64,000 nucleotides of DNA, taken from Sinonovacula constricta (lineage: Eukaryota; Mollusca; Bivalvia; Cardiida; Solecurtidae). Made by a program: the position numbers and the translations under genes. The stretch covers positions 39,432,420-39,496,419 of the forward strand of contig CM017572.1 in the NCBI GenBank assembly GCA_007844125.1. Direction: 5' to 3'. Of this stretch, positions 1 through 14,245 are shown piece by piece (within the stretch, counting starts at the first letter, position 1; each line of letters starts with the position of its first letter). The notes beneath the pieces are model-generated. The model searched no databases, was not told where the DNA came from, and saw only the letters and a program-made list of their open reading frames with translations.

Positions 1-843
1 AACTTTAATTAGGTCTTCATAAAGTCATTTTACATGTTCTCATTTTGTTTAAAAAGAATAGAAAAACTAAAAAATATGCAATCATTTCTCAGTTTTTTTT
101 TTAAAATGAAGAAATATACATATAATTTTATTTGTATTACTAAAATCTAAAATAAAATAAAAAATATACCAGTATGTTAAATTAGAAATGCATGGCAACA
201 TTTGGAAGGGTCCCTTTTAGATTAGTATTTCTTTTTAAAACCCTTATTGTACTCTAGTTTAAGCATATTGAAATAAATGTAATGTGTTCACATATGGAAA
301 GACATCCGAATGCACTTAAAGTTATATTTAAGTAACATTGCTATACATATTAGTTATAAGTATGAAATTTTAACTTATTATAAATCTAAACTACTTTAAC
401 GCATACAACATTATTTCTATTTTTACTTTCTAAAAAAATAAATAACATTCTGCCTCAGAAATAATGTTTAATACACCAATTAATGTTTAAATTTATGATT
501 GATTACAGAATTCTGCTCTATATTTTATGCAAAATTTAATTTGTAATTTGTAACATTAAAAGTTTGCTGTGACTTTGTCACGTTGATATTTGTGTGGGTC
601 AATTATGTTGAAGCATTTGTCATAAGGATACAGAACAGTTAAAACCTTTGTTTTATTGCGTATTGTTTTTTTTTTACTTTATATAATGACACAGACATCA
701 TTTTTACCACTTTGGTAACATCCAGCTGTTACTGATGGAGGAAGACGTAAGACGAATTTCTCCATGTCAGCTGGAAAGTTTACCTTACTAACTTTTCACC
801 TGCACTGGAACTCCAGCTTGTAAACAGGGAGGCTAAGCAGTTA

Positions 844-1430
844 TTAAAGGTGGTAACCCACAGTTTGGACCACTGTTTTTTCTCACATGCTATCAAATGA
901 ATAATTGTTACCTGAAAGGTCCCACATAATGCTGTTTACAATGTTTATACATTAATATGAAAAGTAAGCAGAACATCCCACTTGTCAATACTAAAATGTA
1001 TTTCCTATCCAAGCTATGTGGCATAGTTAGCCTTTTGTAACTTAGACTTAGACCTAAACTAAGAAAACCACATGACCACTGACATTACATTACATGATCA
1101 TCTAGGTAATCAGCTCTTCAACTTCAACTTCAACTTTGTACTGTCAAAAGTCAATACTGACTACATAAGGCAAGCTCTGACATTGATATCTATTTTTAGC
1201 TGAACTCACCATCAAGCTCATTTATAGATTTTGAAATGATTGACATTTAAATTTCTAAATTTCATGATTTTCACTGTCTTACAATGGAGGTAAAGTTGTA
1301 CAATGCCTTTGCCTTTACTTAGACTAAATTACAAGTTTATCCAGCAATTATGTACAGATATATTCCAGAACAGGGATAAGATGTTGTTACATGTTTTAGA
1401 CACCAACCAACTGTTAGATACCACCTTTAA
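844..1430. mobile_element. TTAA-flanked MITE, family T1, copy 1
   Basis: The block begins TTAA-AGGTGGTA and ends TACCACCT-TTAA, with inverted termini of about 20 bp (consensus AGGTGGTATCCGACAGTTTG). The same ends and inner blocks recur at 7120-8331, 41652-41905, 44151-45097 and in degenerate form at about 57.4-59.4 kb. TTAA target duplication plus inverted ends fits a non-autonomous piggyBac-type element. There is no transposase inside. Confidence 0.7.
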
Positions 1431-2768
1431 ATCTGCAGCTCAAAACATTTTTCAGCGAAAGTAGTGTATATTATATGTTTGAGACTGATAATTCAGTTTT
1501 CTTTATATTTAAATATATTATGCTAATAATAATTTAAATGGCATTGTTGGTGTATTAATTTATAGTTATAAATTGTAATAATATTATTTTTTTTTATTGT
1601 TTGTAAGTCCTAGACAATTGCTTCATCATGTGCCCCAGTTTCCATGTTTATGCCCTGCCAAAGAAACATCCATCACACAGACTAATCTGAAAAGCTATGA
1701 ATAATTAAACTTAAGCTTAAACTTTCAGAATTGAATGTTTAAACATTTATATATCATATTACTTCTTGGATATTTAAATTAAAATTAAAATCATCATAAT
1801 TATATAAAATAAGTTTTTTACGGAAAATGAATAAAACAGTGTTTAGAAAATCACTTTACTTTAGCCTATGGTTATTATTTTTTACTATTTTTTTATGGTC
1901 ACATTATTTAAGTTTAAAAAAATGATATATGTAAGTCTGACTGCCATTTTCCTCATCAAGGTTGATGTTTCTTTATTGCCAAATTTCAGGCATGGATATG
2001 GACCCTATGCCAGCTATAATTATGCATGTGTACATTTTTATACACAATATGCACTTTAATTTTGTGCATTTGTGTTAAGATGCACATTTTTGCTGCTAAG
2101 TTGCTGTGCAAATCCATGCCTGTAAATATGTTTGTATGTTGTTTATTCTGAGTTCCAGAAATGTGGCAGTAAATTTTGATGTGGGTTACTGTATAGCCTA
2201 TGTTTTTCAATAAGGCTTTTAAATTAATTGTTGGCTGTGTTTTTATTATTTATGTTAGTTCCAACAATATAAGCCTTACTGGATTTTTTTTATTTAAAGC
2301 TGATTTTAATGCAAACCAGATATACACAGTTCAAAAAGAAATATCACAAATTTGCATAAAACCCAACTGCAATGATCTGTAACACTACACATATGTGTAT
2401 TATATATGCATATGTGTAAAACTGTTTGTATATATGTTGTGTTGAATGTGCTAATATACTAATGCTGTGTGTTTTACATCTCATAACCTACACTCTAACA
2501 GATCTGGGATGGCTGGATGGACTCTAGGGTACAGTATCTCCAATCAGTCAATATCTTCAACTATCAGTCAATCAATGTTGATCAGTCACAAATTGTACTT
2601 GTGAGCAAACCTCTTTTCTTATGGAGTATTAAATAATTTCTCTTTTAAATTGTAAGTTAGTTTTGTAAAATAATACCATTCCAAAAACTTAATTTTTTTT
2701 TTTTAATTACTGTACTAACTACTTACTTTACAGTTTGTTCTCATTGTATTAAAGTACAATGTAATAAG

Positions 2769-3135
2769 GGACTTAAGTGGATTGTCTCCCCTTATTAATC
2801 TCTAACTGCAAAGGGTCCTTTTATTTGGATTACTCTGTTTTGATGCTTGTAACTTTTGGGGTAGATTTTTGACTTTATACTTTTATTGGGATACTCAGAT
2901 TTACTATCATCGGTAAAAAAGTCAGTTGTCTTTTTTAACCTTTATATGTACTTTAGTTGTTTTAGAGCTCATATTAATGCAAAAGAAAGACATTTCACAG
3001 TTTATAATGGTACCGTCTACAAAAGAACAGGCAATTAAGACCAGTGATTACAAATAAAAGGACCTACCTATTCTTTGGACTACCTCAGATATTATTAAAC
3101 AAGGGAGATAATCTTTATTTCACCACTATTTCCCA
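2769..3135. mobile_element. MITE-like dispersed repeat, family T3, copy 1
   Basis: Starts near GTCTCCCCTT and ends near AAGGGAGATAATCTTTATTT, giving short inverted ends. Related blocks lie at about 37335-37675 (both ends) and 55370-55515 (one end). No open frame of note. Confidence 0.5.
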
Positions 3136-3232
3136 TTGAAATACATTCATACTATATTATCAAACAAGGGAGACAATTTTCATTTCACCACTATTTCACT
3201 TTGAAATACAATCATACTTTGTGTTTTATGCT
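3098..3232. repeat. Tandem duplication, about 75 bp unit, two copies
   Basis: The block starting with AAACAAGGGAGA and containing TTTCACCACTATTTC occurs twice in a row with few differences. Confidence 0.6.
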
Positions 3233-4128
3233 TTAGAAATATTTTGATTCTGTGATATTTTCATGAATGATAATACTAATTGAGTTAACAAAGCTCTTCA
3301 CTTAAGAGAAAACAAATGGACAAGACTTCCTTAAGTAAGTCTGGAGTTGTGTGTTAACTGCATGAACTGCTATTGTAACATATATCTTTGTGTTATAAAT
3401 GCATTGCCAGAAATTCTACACAGATTTGGCTATGTAATATGTGAATGCCAGTGTTGTTGCATATAATCTTATTACTTATTATAGAATATGCTGAACAAAT
3501 TACAAATATATTAAAGCCAATTTTTATAGTTACGTTTTTAAAAATTCTGTTTAAAGTGAAGTTATCCTTTCCCAAATTTAATTGTTTAGAAGAAAGAATA
3601 ACAAAGTTTATCCAGTATCATTCAAATCAGGAACTTCTTTCATCATACAAGGGGTGATAACAAACTTGCAAGCAAGACCTATCAAGAAAGCAATTCAATT
3701 TGTATAGGAAGTATTAAAATTAAAATTATCATTTTTACCTGTAAGTTAATTCACATATCCAAATATGGGTAACTATGGCAAAAATTATAAGAAATGTTTT
3801 CTCATTTTCTGTTGTTCATTTTCTGTTGTTTTACTGATTTTGGTGATTTTTAGATATAGAAGTTATATCTAAATTTAGGCCAAATTTAAATGATATAAGT
3901 TTCTGGATCACTGCTTGTACGATTTTTAAAAAAAAATCTCGTCTACTGTTATGTAGTTATTAATTTTAAATTTAACTTTCAAAAAAATATTCTTATTGGT
4001 TATTTAGAAATCATGAAAAATTAATAAAATTTTATGAAAGAATGTTTATATTATTACAATATTCCTTATACTCACAATACTGGTTCTGCACCAATAATGA
4101 CAATATTGTTCTTGTTGCTACACTCTAG

Positions 4129-7100
4129 AGTGGAGGTGCATGACACTGTGAGGAAGGTACAGAAGTGGGTAACCACGGCAACTAATGCTGTTGACAGTGA
4201 AGATGCAAAGCTTGTGGAACAGGTGAGACTGACATCTCACATTATTTATTCTTAAATTCTCTGTTCAAAATGGCTGAATTTAAAATTGGAACAGAATCAA
4301 TATATTTTGTGATAAGTATAGCTAGAGTTTTTTGATTTGTCATAATTGGCATTATAATTATCACTAATATTGTCCTAATTATAATTTACTATCAGGAACA
4401 TATTAAAAGCTTTTGTAAGATGGTTAGATCAGAGTTATTAATATTATTATTATTATCAGCATTTCTTTATTATAACCCTCTGTTTATTAGGTGTCAACTC
4501 TCCACTCTGAGATGATCCGCTGGATGGTTCAGGTACTGCTAAGACTGGCGCCCAACAAGGAAGGTAACTCTAAGGAGGCTGGGGAGATGACTCTTCTAGG
4601 CAGCACCACCTTGAACCAGCTACACGCCAATGCCAAGTCACTCTTCGAACAATTGGAGATGTTCTCAACCTATGTTGTCCAGTAAGTGGAAGAATGTAGA
4701 TACATGATTTAGGAAAGGAGACAACCAAAACAGAAAAAAGGATTTAGATTAGTTAAAATCATTTAGTTCTATTGATGGTGACATTTGATATTTTCCAGTC
4801 CAGTGAGTAGAAAAGTTAAAACAAGTGTTTGTTTGTACTTTATTTGGGTGAAAAACTCCAGATGCAAAATTGTTTTTAGATAATTTATTCAACCTAAAGA
4901 TTACATCCCAACCAGCAGTTTGCCAAAAACCTTGTGCTACCACTGGAAATCTTTTTTTTAAGTGGAAAATACTATACTGGTAGACAGACATTGTGTCTTG
5001 TAGAGTGTCACCACTAAACAAATACATTAATACAGAAGTTTTAATGTAAATTGCAAATTAAATATATTAGTCATTAGAGGTGCCATTGTGCTCAAACCAT
5101 CACCATGGGGGTTCGCATCTCGGGCAAGAACATTTTTATGAGGATGCCTTCTAGCTGACATTGGGTGTATTGATGGTTCTACTCAGACATATATCTGGGG
5201 TCTTTCTTCACCAGCAATTAACTGGAAGTCTCCATTATGTCCATAATGTTGTGTCCATGTGATGTACAAACAAATATTCACACAAGTTCCAATTACTTTT
5301 ATTGGGACAAATATATTAATAAGAAGGAGAACATATAATATTCCAGTACTAAATACTTTAAGAAATTATTATAGTTTGCTTATGAATAAGCATGTGGTGA
5401 TGACAGAGAAAATTGCCGGTACAATTTAAAGCATTACATAAAGAATATATTGCTCCAAGTACTGGTAGCCAAAAATCCACATATGCGTAACAATTAAATG
5501 TATATTCCACCTATAACATTAAGCTTTGTTATCCTGCTTTTTAGCAAAAATTAATCAGGCTTAGGCAAATAGGCTTGACCTAGACCAGCCAGTGTCCACA
5601 GGGATTTGATCAGGATCTAAAATATTTGCTGTTGAGTCTTGAGCAATCCAACTTGTTACGTTTGCATTTTTCTATAAGTCAAAGACTGAGGACACATTCT
5701 AGGTTATTGACAAATGGAGTATGATTATAGTTTAGCAAACAGGAAGCTGATATTTACAGGGTAGCCACAGAGTATATTGAACTATGTATAAAATGGGATA
5801 TGGATGAAGAACAGAAGCTGTGAGTTAATTTGCTGATTATTTTCAAAGTTGCCATATTTAGTTTATTTATACAGTTTGTCTTGATCCTTAATACTTTTAT
5901 AGCAGTTATTGTTATATGGGAATTTATTGTTGATTTCTTTTAGAACAGTTGATGTAGAAAAAAAAATCCCAAAAGAGTTTTTACTCCTTGCTTTAGTTAT
6001 ATTACCACTGTTACATCAGAAAGGGTTATAATTTGTTGCCTTAGCTCTTTCAGAATAGTTATATCATAGTAATGATGATAAATTGTTGCCTTAGTTCTTT
6101 CAGAATAGTTATATCATAGTAATGATGATTACTAATTGCCTTAGTTCTTTTCAACAAGTTACATCGGAAAGGGTTATTACTTGTTGCCTTAGTTCTTTTC
6201 AACAAGTTACATCGGAAAGGGTTATTACTTGTTGCCTTAGTTCTTTTCAACAAGTTACATCGGAAAGGGTTATTACTTGTTGCCTTAGTTCTTTGAGAAA
6301 AGTTATATCAGATAGGGTTATTACTTATTGCCTTAGTTTTTTGAGAAAAGTTACATCAAATAGGGATATTACTTGTTATTATTTTTATCACACTGTGATA
6401 TCCCCCTATCAGGAAGGTATATATAATACATAGTTATTATAAGAAAAATTGTAAACTTTCCAATTGTTCTTTTTTTAAATCTTTAAACTGCAACATATGC
6501 ATGCAATCATATAAGGAAAATATTGATCATTTAACATGCGTTCATAAACATAATGATTAAAATAATCAAATTAATAATAATTAAAAGGGAATAGGAATAA
6601 TTCATATTTAAATTATTTGATACCTATCTGTAAGGGAGATAATTTATTTATTATTCTATTTCTAAAAAATCACAATCCACAGCGGAGCATCATTGTGCTC
6701 TGTTGGCATTTCTTGTCATTGATGGTACTAAAGGATGCCTACAAAAGATAACAGAAAATTGTTCAAACAATTTATATTGAAACTTAATCTTTTGTAAATT
6801 CTTTACTATAAAATTGCCTGATAAATTTACTGTCTTGTTTGCAGATGTTGTGGTGGTATTGTGATGGATAACACCCAGATGCGACGAGATCAGATGGAGG
6901 AAAATGCTGATCATGAACTAAAAGATCTGCAGAGGCTAGAGGTACCTTTATTTTTATTTATGAATAATACGTTTTATTCTACCTTTAGGTGAAATTCACA
7001 TTCAAACATTGTGGAAAATCTTGCTTTCACTCCTCTTACAAGTAAATTTTCATGAATTCTCATTTTCATTTTTTTTCTCAACAGGGTGATCTTTCCTTAT

Positions 7101-10100
7101 ATTCTTTACAAAGAAGACTTTAAAGGTGGTATCCAACAATTTAGACCTCATTTCTTTCTCTTGAACATATGAAAAAATTATTGTTACATAAAAAGATGCT
7201 GTGGAATGTTTGTTATTGATGTCCTACAGCTAAGTAAAATGTGAAGCAAAGCAATCCACACGATTTTACAATAGGTAAATAAGAAAAGGTCCTATCAAAA
7301 CTATAACAGATATTTAAATTTTATCTACCAGTAGACAAAGGCACACAAGGTAAATGCAAATGTGAAAAAAACACAAAAAAAACACACAAAAAAACAACAA
7401 CACAGAGATGAGACATAACACACAAAGAAAAACCACCATTACCGCCTTGGAACGGTCAGTCGGCAAAAGGGCCAACTGGGGTGCTTAAACCTGGTTTGTG
7501 GAGCGCTCCAACCTCGCACTTCCTGTATTTCCTATCTGAGCCATGCTGCACAGTAAGCTATTTCTAAACCAGGCAAACCATGTGACCACTCACATGAGAT
7601 CACATTATATCATTTTCCGGGTAATATGCTGTGATGGCGATTCTTATTTTTAGCAGAAATCTCCATTGTGCTTATATATGGATTTGGAAAGAATGGACAA
7701 GTGGAGCAATTTTTTCATGATTTATACTGTTTAACAATTGAATAAGAATATATAAGACAAAGTCCTATGAGCATTGCAACATATACAAAAATTGAAAAGA
7801 CACATGACCAAGATATTCACATGCACGCCAAATGTAAAAGTGCAAACAAATCTGTGATGAGTCATTTAACAATAAGAGCAAACCCGACAGTTACCGCCTT
7901 GGAACAGTCAGTCGGCAATATGGACGGACTGGGATGCTTGAACCAGTTTTACAGAGCTCTAACCTCGCACTTCCTGATAGGTTTCTCGAATGCAAGCAAT
8001 GAAAAGAAAACCGATCCATTTGAATAAGTATCCAAGTGCTGACGTTTTGTTTGAAAAGTTATGATGCAAAAAATGACGTCATTGAAAAATAATGTCCACA
8101 TGGTGTTTAGAAGAGGGATAGGTATTATTTTGATTAAAAGACCTACAAAACAACGTTAATAGTAAATGAAATTAACTTTTTAAATCAAGAAAAAAAAGTA
8201 GTGTTCAAATTTATCTTTGCTTAGACTTCTTTATAAGTTTATGTAGAAATTATGTCCAAATTCCCTGAAAACAGGCATCATATTTTGTAACATGCATTTG
8301 ATATAGGCAAACTGTCGGATACCATCTTTAAATGAATTAAATGTTTTTACTTTGTATTATTCTTGTTTATTTTTTTTCTTCTACAGGGAGAATGTCAGTA
8401 CTGGATCAAGACAGCTAAGATCTTACTTGGTAAACTGATGAATGAGCCAGTGGAGTCACTGTTCCCACCCAAAGTAGAACCAGAGAAGAAGCAGAAATCT
8501 GGTTTAAGCCTGATGTCTGACCAGGAATATGTTGACCAAGAGAAATTAGCAAAACCAGTCGAGGGAGAGTCCAAACCACAGGTAATGAAGGACATGTTTG
8601 CTTGTAGAATGTAGGACAGATTACTAAACTAGTCGCTCAAGCCACAGAAGGGGTAGCACAGTCTTCACAATACAAACACTAAACCTTTGGTCCACCAAGC
8701 TAGTAATATCTACTGACCTGGACCTGTATGCTTTTGGCTTTTTGACACAAAAAAGAAATTGTTTAGCTTTTATTCTGTTATTTAAAAAGCAATGCCAGCT
8801 TTATAAATCTGAACATAATGGCAATCTCTGTAAAATGTTGGTAAGGTTACTGAGGTGTTTACCAGTGGGTGGTTTCAGTAAAAAGCTGTTAAGCATTGTT
8901 GGGTTTGGTTTATTATATATTTTTTCATAATAATTCAGAATTTTGAAAAAAATGTGGCTGAAAATTCTGGTGGACCTTGGGCCCATTTAACTTGTAAAAT
9001 TTACTGGACTGACAGAGATTTTGGTTGACTCTGGTTTTGTTGAAGACTGGTAACATAACATGACAACTGCATAGGAGAGTTAATTTTCTAATGTGGATTT
9101 TTAGTAGGGTAGGCAATGGTTATTGAGTCAACCTGTGCCCATGTTGGTTATCCAGTTACCAAATCTGTAATTGGTTAATCACTGTTTATACTAATACAGA
9201 TTTACAGAATCAGATGGATAACTTGTATTTATGTTTGTTTACTTTAACAAAATCACTCGATGCAGTAATGTCTACCTCTCAACTACCAATTTATTAAACT
9301 GCACAACATATCAGGGCAAGACTTCATGGTATAATAAATTAAGACTTCACAGCCCATCATCGCAATATATGTATGTATCATCATCCATACTTCTGCTCCT
9401 GTCTGAACATATTTTCTTCACTTCGGGTAGGCTTTGCTTTAGTGTGCTTTTTACACATGTATAAGATTACAGACATATGGTTATGTTCATATGACCTAAT
9501 GTATTTATGTGAAGGACACCTACATCCTTCAACGGACCTGGTAGCACAATCGGTAGAGGCCCCTGGTTCTATCCCAGGCCACAATGTACTGAAGTTGTTC
9601 AAAGTAGTAGTGATTTAGCTCCCTTGCTAATGCTGAAGCATTATGGTAGTTCAACGACTGCTTGGTCTGGTGTCCGGATAATGTGACTGGGTGTGGTATC
9701 TTGCCAGGTGCTCACGGCATGCTATACACAGTGAAGGAAGTACTATTCTAAGTAGTGGTATTATTCAAGTTCAGCAGTGAAATGGTCAAACATTTGAAGA
9801 AATAAAACGGTTATAGATTTCATGACCTTTGCCAACACTTGTTTCTGGCAAACCCCAAAAGTTTATCATAGCTAAGAAAAAAACAGTTTTGTGTTTTGAA
9901 GTCAGGCCAGGAAGAAATTCTGATGAAAAATCATGCAAGTTACCCCGAGTGTAAGGGTCATCAGACAAATTCATTAATATCATGTTTATTACAATTATTA
10001 TAACAAAAATGCAATAGTTTTCGCATTTCTAAATGCTTAGCTTTGAGTTAACCCAGAACTTACTAAATCGAACAAATTTTATGACTATATTATATTATTA

Positions 10101-10466
10101 TACTTAATACATTATATTTAATCTTAACATTCTTTAGGGAGAAGCCAAGAAAGAACAAGACACTATGGAGAAGAAAAAGGTTGAGGAAGGTGACAAGAAA
10201 GAAGAAGAAGAGGAGGGTGAGGGGGCTGATGAAGAAGAGGAGGAGGAGGAGGAGAAAGAGACCCCCAAGTCTGGCGAGGCCAAAACACAGGTTAGTCATG
10301 TTAGTTCTTTACCACTCTAAGTGTAGGTTTTTTACAATTCACTTAACATAATAGTAAATAATTCTATAAAGTCCATAACAGAATTTTTGTTATGTTCTAA
10401 CATTCCAGCAACTTGGAATATTTAATATTTAATCTTTCCATTTATAAATATATAAAAGTAATAGTT

Positions 10467-10518
<52 letters not shown>

Positions 10519-13500
10519 CAGAAGACAAAAAGTAAAGTGAAATATTCTTTAATGTTGTTGTTGTTATTGTTTTGACTTACATTCTTGACCTTTGGATAAG
10601 TATTATGTAGGTGCTTTTCAGATCAACTTGTTTCTTACATTTTATCTTGGGATAATTAGAACATATTCTGGAAGTTCTTATTTTTAGATTTTATTGTAAC
10701 ATTTCACTGGTTCATTTCAAAATGTTCTTTATTATGTGTATCATAAATAGATAAAGTTGATTTCACATATTCCTTTACACCATAAAGACTATCCAAACCT
10801 TCATAACATCATACGATGACAATAGTAAGAGCGTCGGCTCCAGGTACAGGAGGTCCAGGGATCAATCCCGGGCTGTGACATAAGAAAGTCGTTTAAAATG
10901 GTAGTAGTGTAGCTCCCTTGCTAATGCTGAAGCACATATAAGGGTAGTTCCATTACTGGTTGGCCTGGTGTCAGGTGGCTGGGTGTGGTATCATGTCAGA
11001 TGTTCATGGCATGCTATACACAGTGAAGGCAGCACTATATCTGCTTCAAGTGGACACTGTCTCCAGATAACTGAAATACTGGTGGTGGGATATTAAACCC
11101 AATAAACGAACAAACAGCTGTGAGATTATATCATTGGATCACCATAAGCATCTTGTAATTTTGAATAAAATATCGCCATCTATGGAATTAAGACTTAACT
11201 TTTAAACACTAGAATACAAAAAGGACTTTTGAACTTGCTGCAGGGTATTTATTGCCTAAATTTAAAAAAAAATCATTTAAAAAGGCTTTGTATAGTATGC
11301 TAAAAATAGTAATTAGAAATTTTACAAGGAATTGGATAAAATAACACTTTGTTTTAGATAGATGATATTTGTTTTAGATAGATGATATATTGTCCTGTTT
11401 GTTTAATAAATTGTTGCTGTAGCATAAAATCTGATAAATATATTTCGTTGTAAATCTTATTGCTGCCTGTTGTTTGTTGTACTATTGCGTTGTAACAGGA
11501 GACAGACATTACTGTCTCTGACATGAAGATAACACAATGATGCAGCTCTTTTGTCCTTTCAAACAATTTCTAAGACATTAGTGTTTAAAGGTCATCAAAC
11601 TTCTCCTTGCTTATGACTTGCATAAATTCTATCACTCGCTCTAAATCTAAACCCAAGTTATAGTTGAGTTTGGTCCTAAGTAAAATGTGCCATATTTAAA
11701 CAATACGAATATGAAACATTGATATATATACCAATGATGTAGACTTCTGCAATACTAAATAACATTTTCCAAGTACATAGTCAACTTCTTTACTGCATAT
11801 TTTCAATTGAGCATGTTTAGTTGACATGTGCCAGGTCTATAATATACAATCATGTAATATTGTTATTGAATCAGTAATGAAGAATTCATCTGCAACACTA
11901 AATTATGCTTATCGAACACATATCCAACTTTTTATTTTATATACTTGTACTATGAGGAATATTTTATGATTATGCTACTCTGTCCCTGTTTGTAAATGGA
12001 ACAATATACATGATACTTTTCTGAAAAGGTTTGGTTGTAAGTTTTGTGTTTTTCCTGTTTAAAGACAACCAGTGGTGAGGCTCAGACAGAGAGGCTGGAA
12101 GTGATAGGGGGAGATGACAACACACACATACAGCCACTTCAACAGACACCTAGCAAAGTGAGCTTATAAATGATTCTATCAGTATAATTTTGTTAATGCA
12201 TTTATACAGCCACAACACATTACCATTTTTGTTTTTAGATATTTGACAACCTGTACAAATGGAGGAAGGATAAAGAGTGTTTTTGATCAGTTGCTTCAAA
12301 TAGTTTGAACCTGTTATAATGCTTGGAAATGGTGTTGTTAATATTTTATGCATCATTTGAAGAGAAAAATGCAGAGATCTTGTCAAAATGATGATTCTGT
12401 GAAAAGTCAGTCAAGTTTTATTTAACTCTTTTGTGCATGCATATGCCATTTTACGCCTTTGCTAAACTTACACAAAAATCACTCGTTATCATCAGTAGAG
12501 AGATCTGCATAACCAGGGGTTTATGTGTAGACTGGTTTTGCCTTGGATCTTTAAACTATTTAAAAAAAGAGCAATAAAATTAGGGGATCTTTCAAAATCT
12601 TGTATATTTACTATGATTGAAAGAGTTAATATCTGTGCAAACTTTATGTCATTTTTATAATGCGTTGTACTCATTATCTAAAAATCATCTTGCCTTCACC
12701 AACACTGAAAAAAAAAGTAGCAATTATGGATATTATAAAATCCCATGCATTTAACAGTTCAAGGTTTGTCAGAGTTGGCCCATGACCTGTTGGGGGCATG
12801 GTTAAATTGGCACTATCTCTTGGCCAAGTGGTGCAGTGCAACTGGTGGTTGTTAAGTCTGATGGGAGGAGGTGCAGATATGGCTTATCCTGGGGTGATTT
12901 TTTCGAAGTTGTAATACTCCTATGTGTCATATCATGAATTTGTAGAAAAAAAAATCTTCTAACAAAACAAATCTCAGCCTTCACCTCCTCATTATGTCGG
13001 TAACATTATTGATTCCTGTCATGGCAGGCAAGACTGTGTGATTTCTGCTTACAGAGTCCGGCCCCTACTGCCTCTCTAAGCATAAGCTTTTCCTAAAATT
13101 TAAAAGTGAAACTTATTGGCCCCTTTTTGACTTTTTAGCATCAGACTCAAGAGTAAGTCTGAAAACTACATGTATGCATTGCCTTACGACATTAATAATT
13201 TTATATCTGAAAACTAACCAGCCTTTTTCTTCTCCCCTTCCAGCAGTTCCCAGCAGGTGGCAGCCAAACGGTCCCACAGCCCCCACCCCCAGGACAGACT
13301 TCCCCCAGCTCAGGTGGCCCTGACCCATCCAAGGCATTTGAGGCTCTGGCTGCCGTAGAGGCACTTCAGAACCAACTCATGTGAGTTTAGAGAAATATTT
13401 TTTTTCTTTGGTCTCAATATTTCTGGGTATTAAATTTTTGTTGGCATAAAATGCTGTTCCTTATTAAGAATAAGGTTCATATACCTAATATATACATATG

Positions 13501-14245
13501 CAACATCGTGGCATTGTATTGTGTAGTTTATAAATAAATTTACATGAAATAAATCTAACTTATGATATTGAACAGTTTAAATAAGTAAATTTAAAAGCTT
13601 AAAAAATCCCAGCTGAAAACAATTTGTCAGCTTTGCTGAAAATTTTGTTAAAAAAATGCATAACTGCACTACTACTACATGTATTTTTATGCTGTTATTG
13701 CATTTAGCACTGACTGTTGACTGTTATAGAATAGCATCCATATTATGTGAATATTCATATTAACAGTTTATACAAACTATGCCATAATCTTGTATCACTG
13801 GTATTACAGTCATAAAATTGTGAAAAACTGATTCAGATTTAAATAATTAAGTTTTCTTCATATCTATTCTTAATTTCTCTCATTTTCCAGTTATTCCTCC
13901 AATTTTTCCTTCCCTTCAGCATCTTTACTCTATTTCTTACACAGGGCTACTGAGGAACGGGCCCAGGCAGCACAGGAGAAAGCTGACAATGCAGAGGCTG
14001 AGTTGAATGTTTGTCTGGAGAAGATTCGAGAACAGGCTAAGAGAATTGCGGAACTTGAGAAATCCACAGAGGAAAAGGGGGGAAGTGAGAAAACTGATGA
14101 TAAACAAAAAACACCTTCAACACCCAAGACACCAACAAAACCAGTAGGCAAGGAGGCGTCTGATGTAGCGTTGGATAAGAAGCGACCGGATTCCCAAGCA
14201 TCTAAAGCCAGTAGCTCAAAAAGTTCAAAGAGTAAGAAGAAATAA
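4129..14245 (+). CDS. C-terminal part of a multi-exon coiled-coil/acidic protein, possibly AXDND1-like (5' end outside window)
   Basis: Eight exons join in one frame: 4129-4222, 4491-4681, 6845-6941, 8387-8581, 10138-10290, 12065-12157, 13244-13380 and 13945-14245 (TAA), giving about 419 aa. All have GT-AG borders and compatible phases. The first exon begins in mid-codon, so the gene starts upstream. Seen in order: a helical region (EMIRWMVQVLLRLAP; a Cys-Cys-Gly-Gly start to exon 3), a Trp-containing helix (GECQYWIKTAKILLGKL), a Glu-rich block (exon 5), a Pro/Ser/Gln linker (exon 7), a coiled coil rich in Ala/Glu (exon 8) and a Lys/Ser tail ending in SKSKKK. The order of a helical part followed by a charged low-complexity tail recalls axonemal dynein light-chain domain protein 1, but that is from memory and weak. 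The exon structure is certain; the name is not. Confidence 0.72.
5075..5265 (+). mobile_element. SINE family B fragment
   Basis: Shares with 33570-33725, 35005-35185, 39840-40025 and 54365-54575 a body containing (a)gctaacctg, ggttctacccagacat, tctggggtcttcc and atatgaccataattgtgtc. The better copies have a tRNA-type B box (GGTTCGAGTC). It lies in an intron of the first gene. Confidence 0.55.
6009..6375. repeat. Minisatellite, 48-bp unit, about 8 copies
   Basis: Units contain CTTAGTTCTTTTCAACAAG and ACATCGGAAAGGGTTATTAC. Three central copies are identical and the outer ones are diverged. Because 48 is a multiple of 3 it stays open on both strands, giving spurious repetitive frames. It lies in an intron of the first gene. 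Confidence 0.85.
7120..8331. mobile_element. TTAA-flanked MITE, family T1, copy 2 (composite)
   Basis: Bounded by TTAA-AGGTGGTATCC and GGATACCATCT-TTAA. It is longer than copy 1 and contains an internal duplication: a block with ACCGCCTTGGAAC(G/A)GTCAGTCGGC and CTCGCACTTCCTG appears at about 7440 and again at about 7895. The part at 7755-7870 recurs at 63760-63900. It lies in the intron between coding exons 3 and 4 of the first gene. Confidence 0.7.
9530..9770 (+). mobile_element. SINE family A
   Basis: tRNA-like head (acctggtagcacaatcggtagag) followed by the family body with agctcccttgctaatgctgaag and ggcatgctatacacagtgaag. The same body occurs at 10826, 16180, 20856, 22005, 34171, 36815 and 43015. 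Confidence 0.7.
10470..10516. repeat. (AT)n microsatellite
   Basis: A pure run of alternating T and A about 46 bases long in the intron after the Glu-rich exon. Confidence 0.95.
10826..11115 (+). mobile_element. SINE family A, near full length
   Basis: Head with a B-box-like tcaatcccggg, body (agctcccttgctaatgctg, catggcatgctatacacag) and the family tail (gaaatactggtggtggg, ttaaacccaataaacgaac). Confidence 0.75.

Larger units (their letters stand above)
1..4128. other. AT-rich non-coding sequence upstream of or inside the first gene
   Basis: No convincing exon was seen. It may be intron of the gene that resumes at 4129. It holds a TTAA-type MITE (844-1430), part of another MITE family (about 2769-3135) and a 75-bp tandem duplication (about 3098-3232). 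The short open frames here have no splice or family support. Confidence 0.6.

Noticed and set aside
6059..6433. Repetitive open frames on both strands
   Set aside because: They arise from the 48-bp minisatellite, whose unit length is a multiple of 3.
10138..10290. Glu-rich frame as a simple repeat without coding role
   Set aside because: It has good acceptor and donor, fits phase 0 on both sides and lies among clear exons, so it is kept as an exon.
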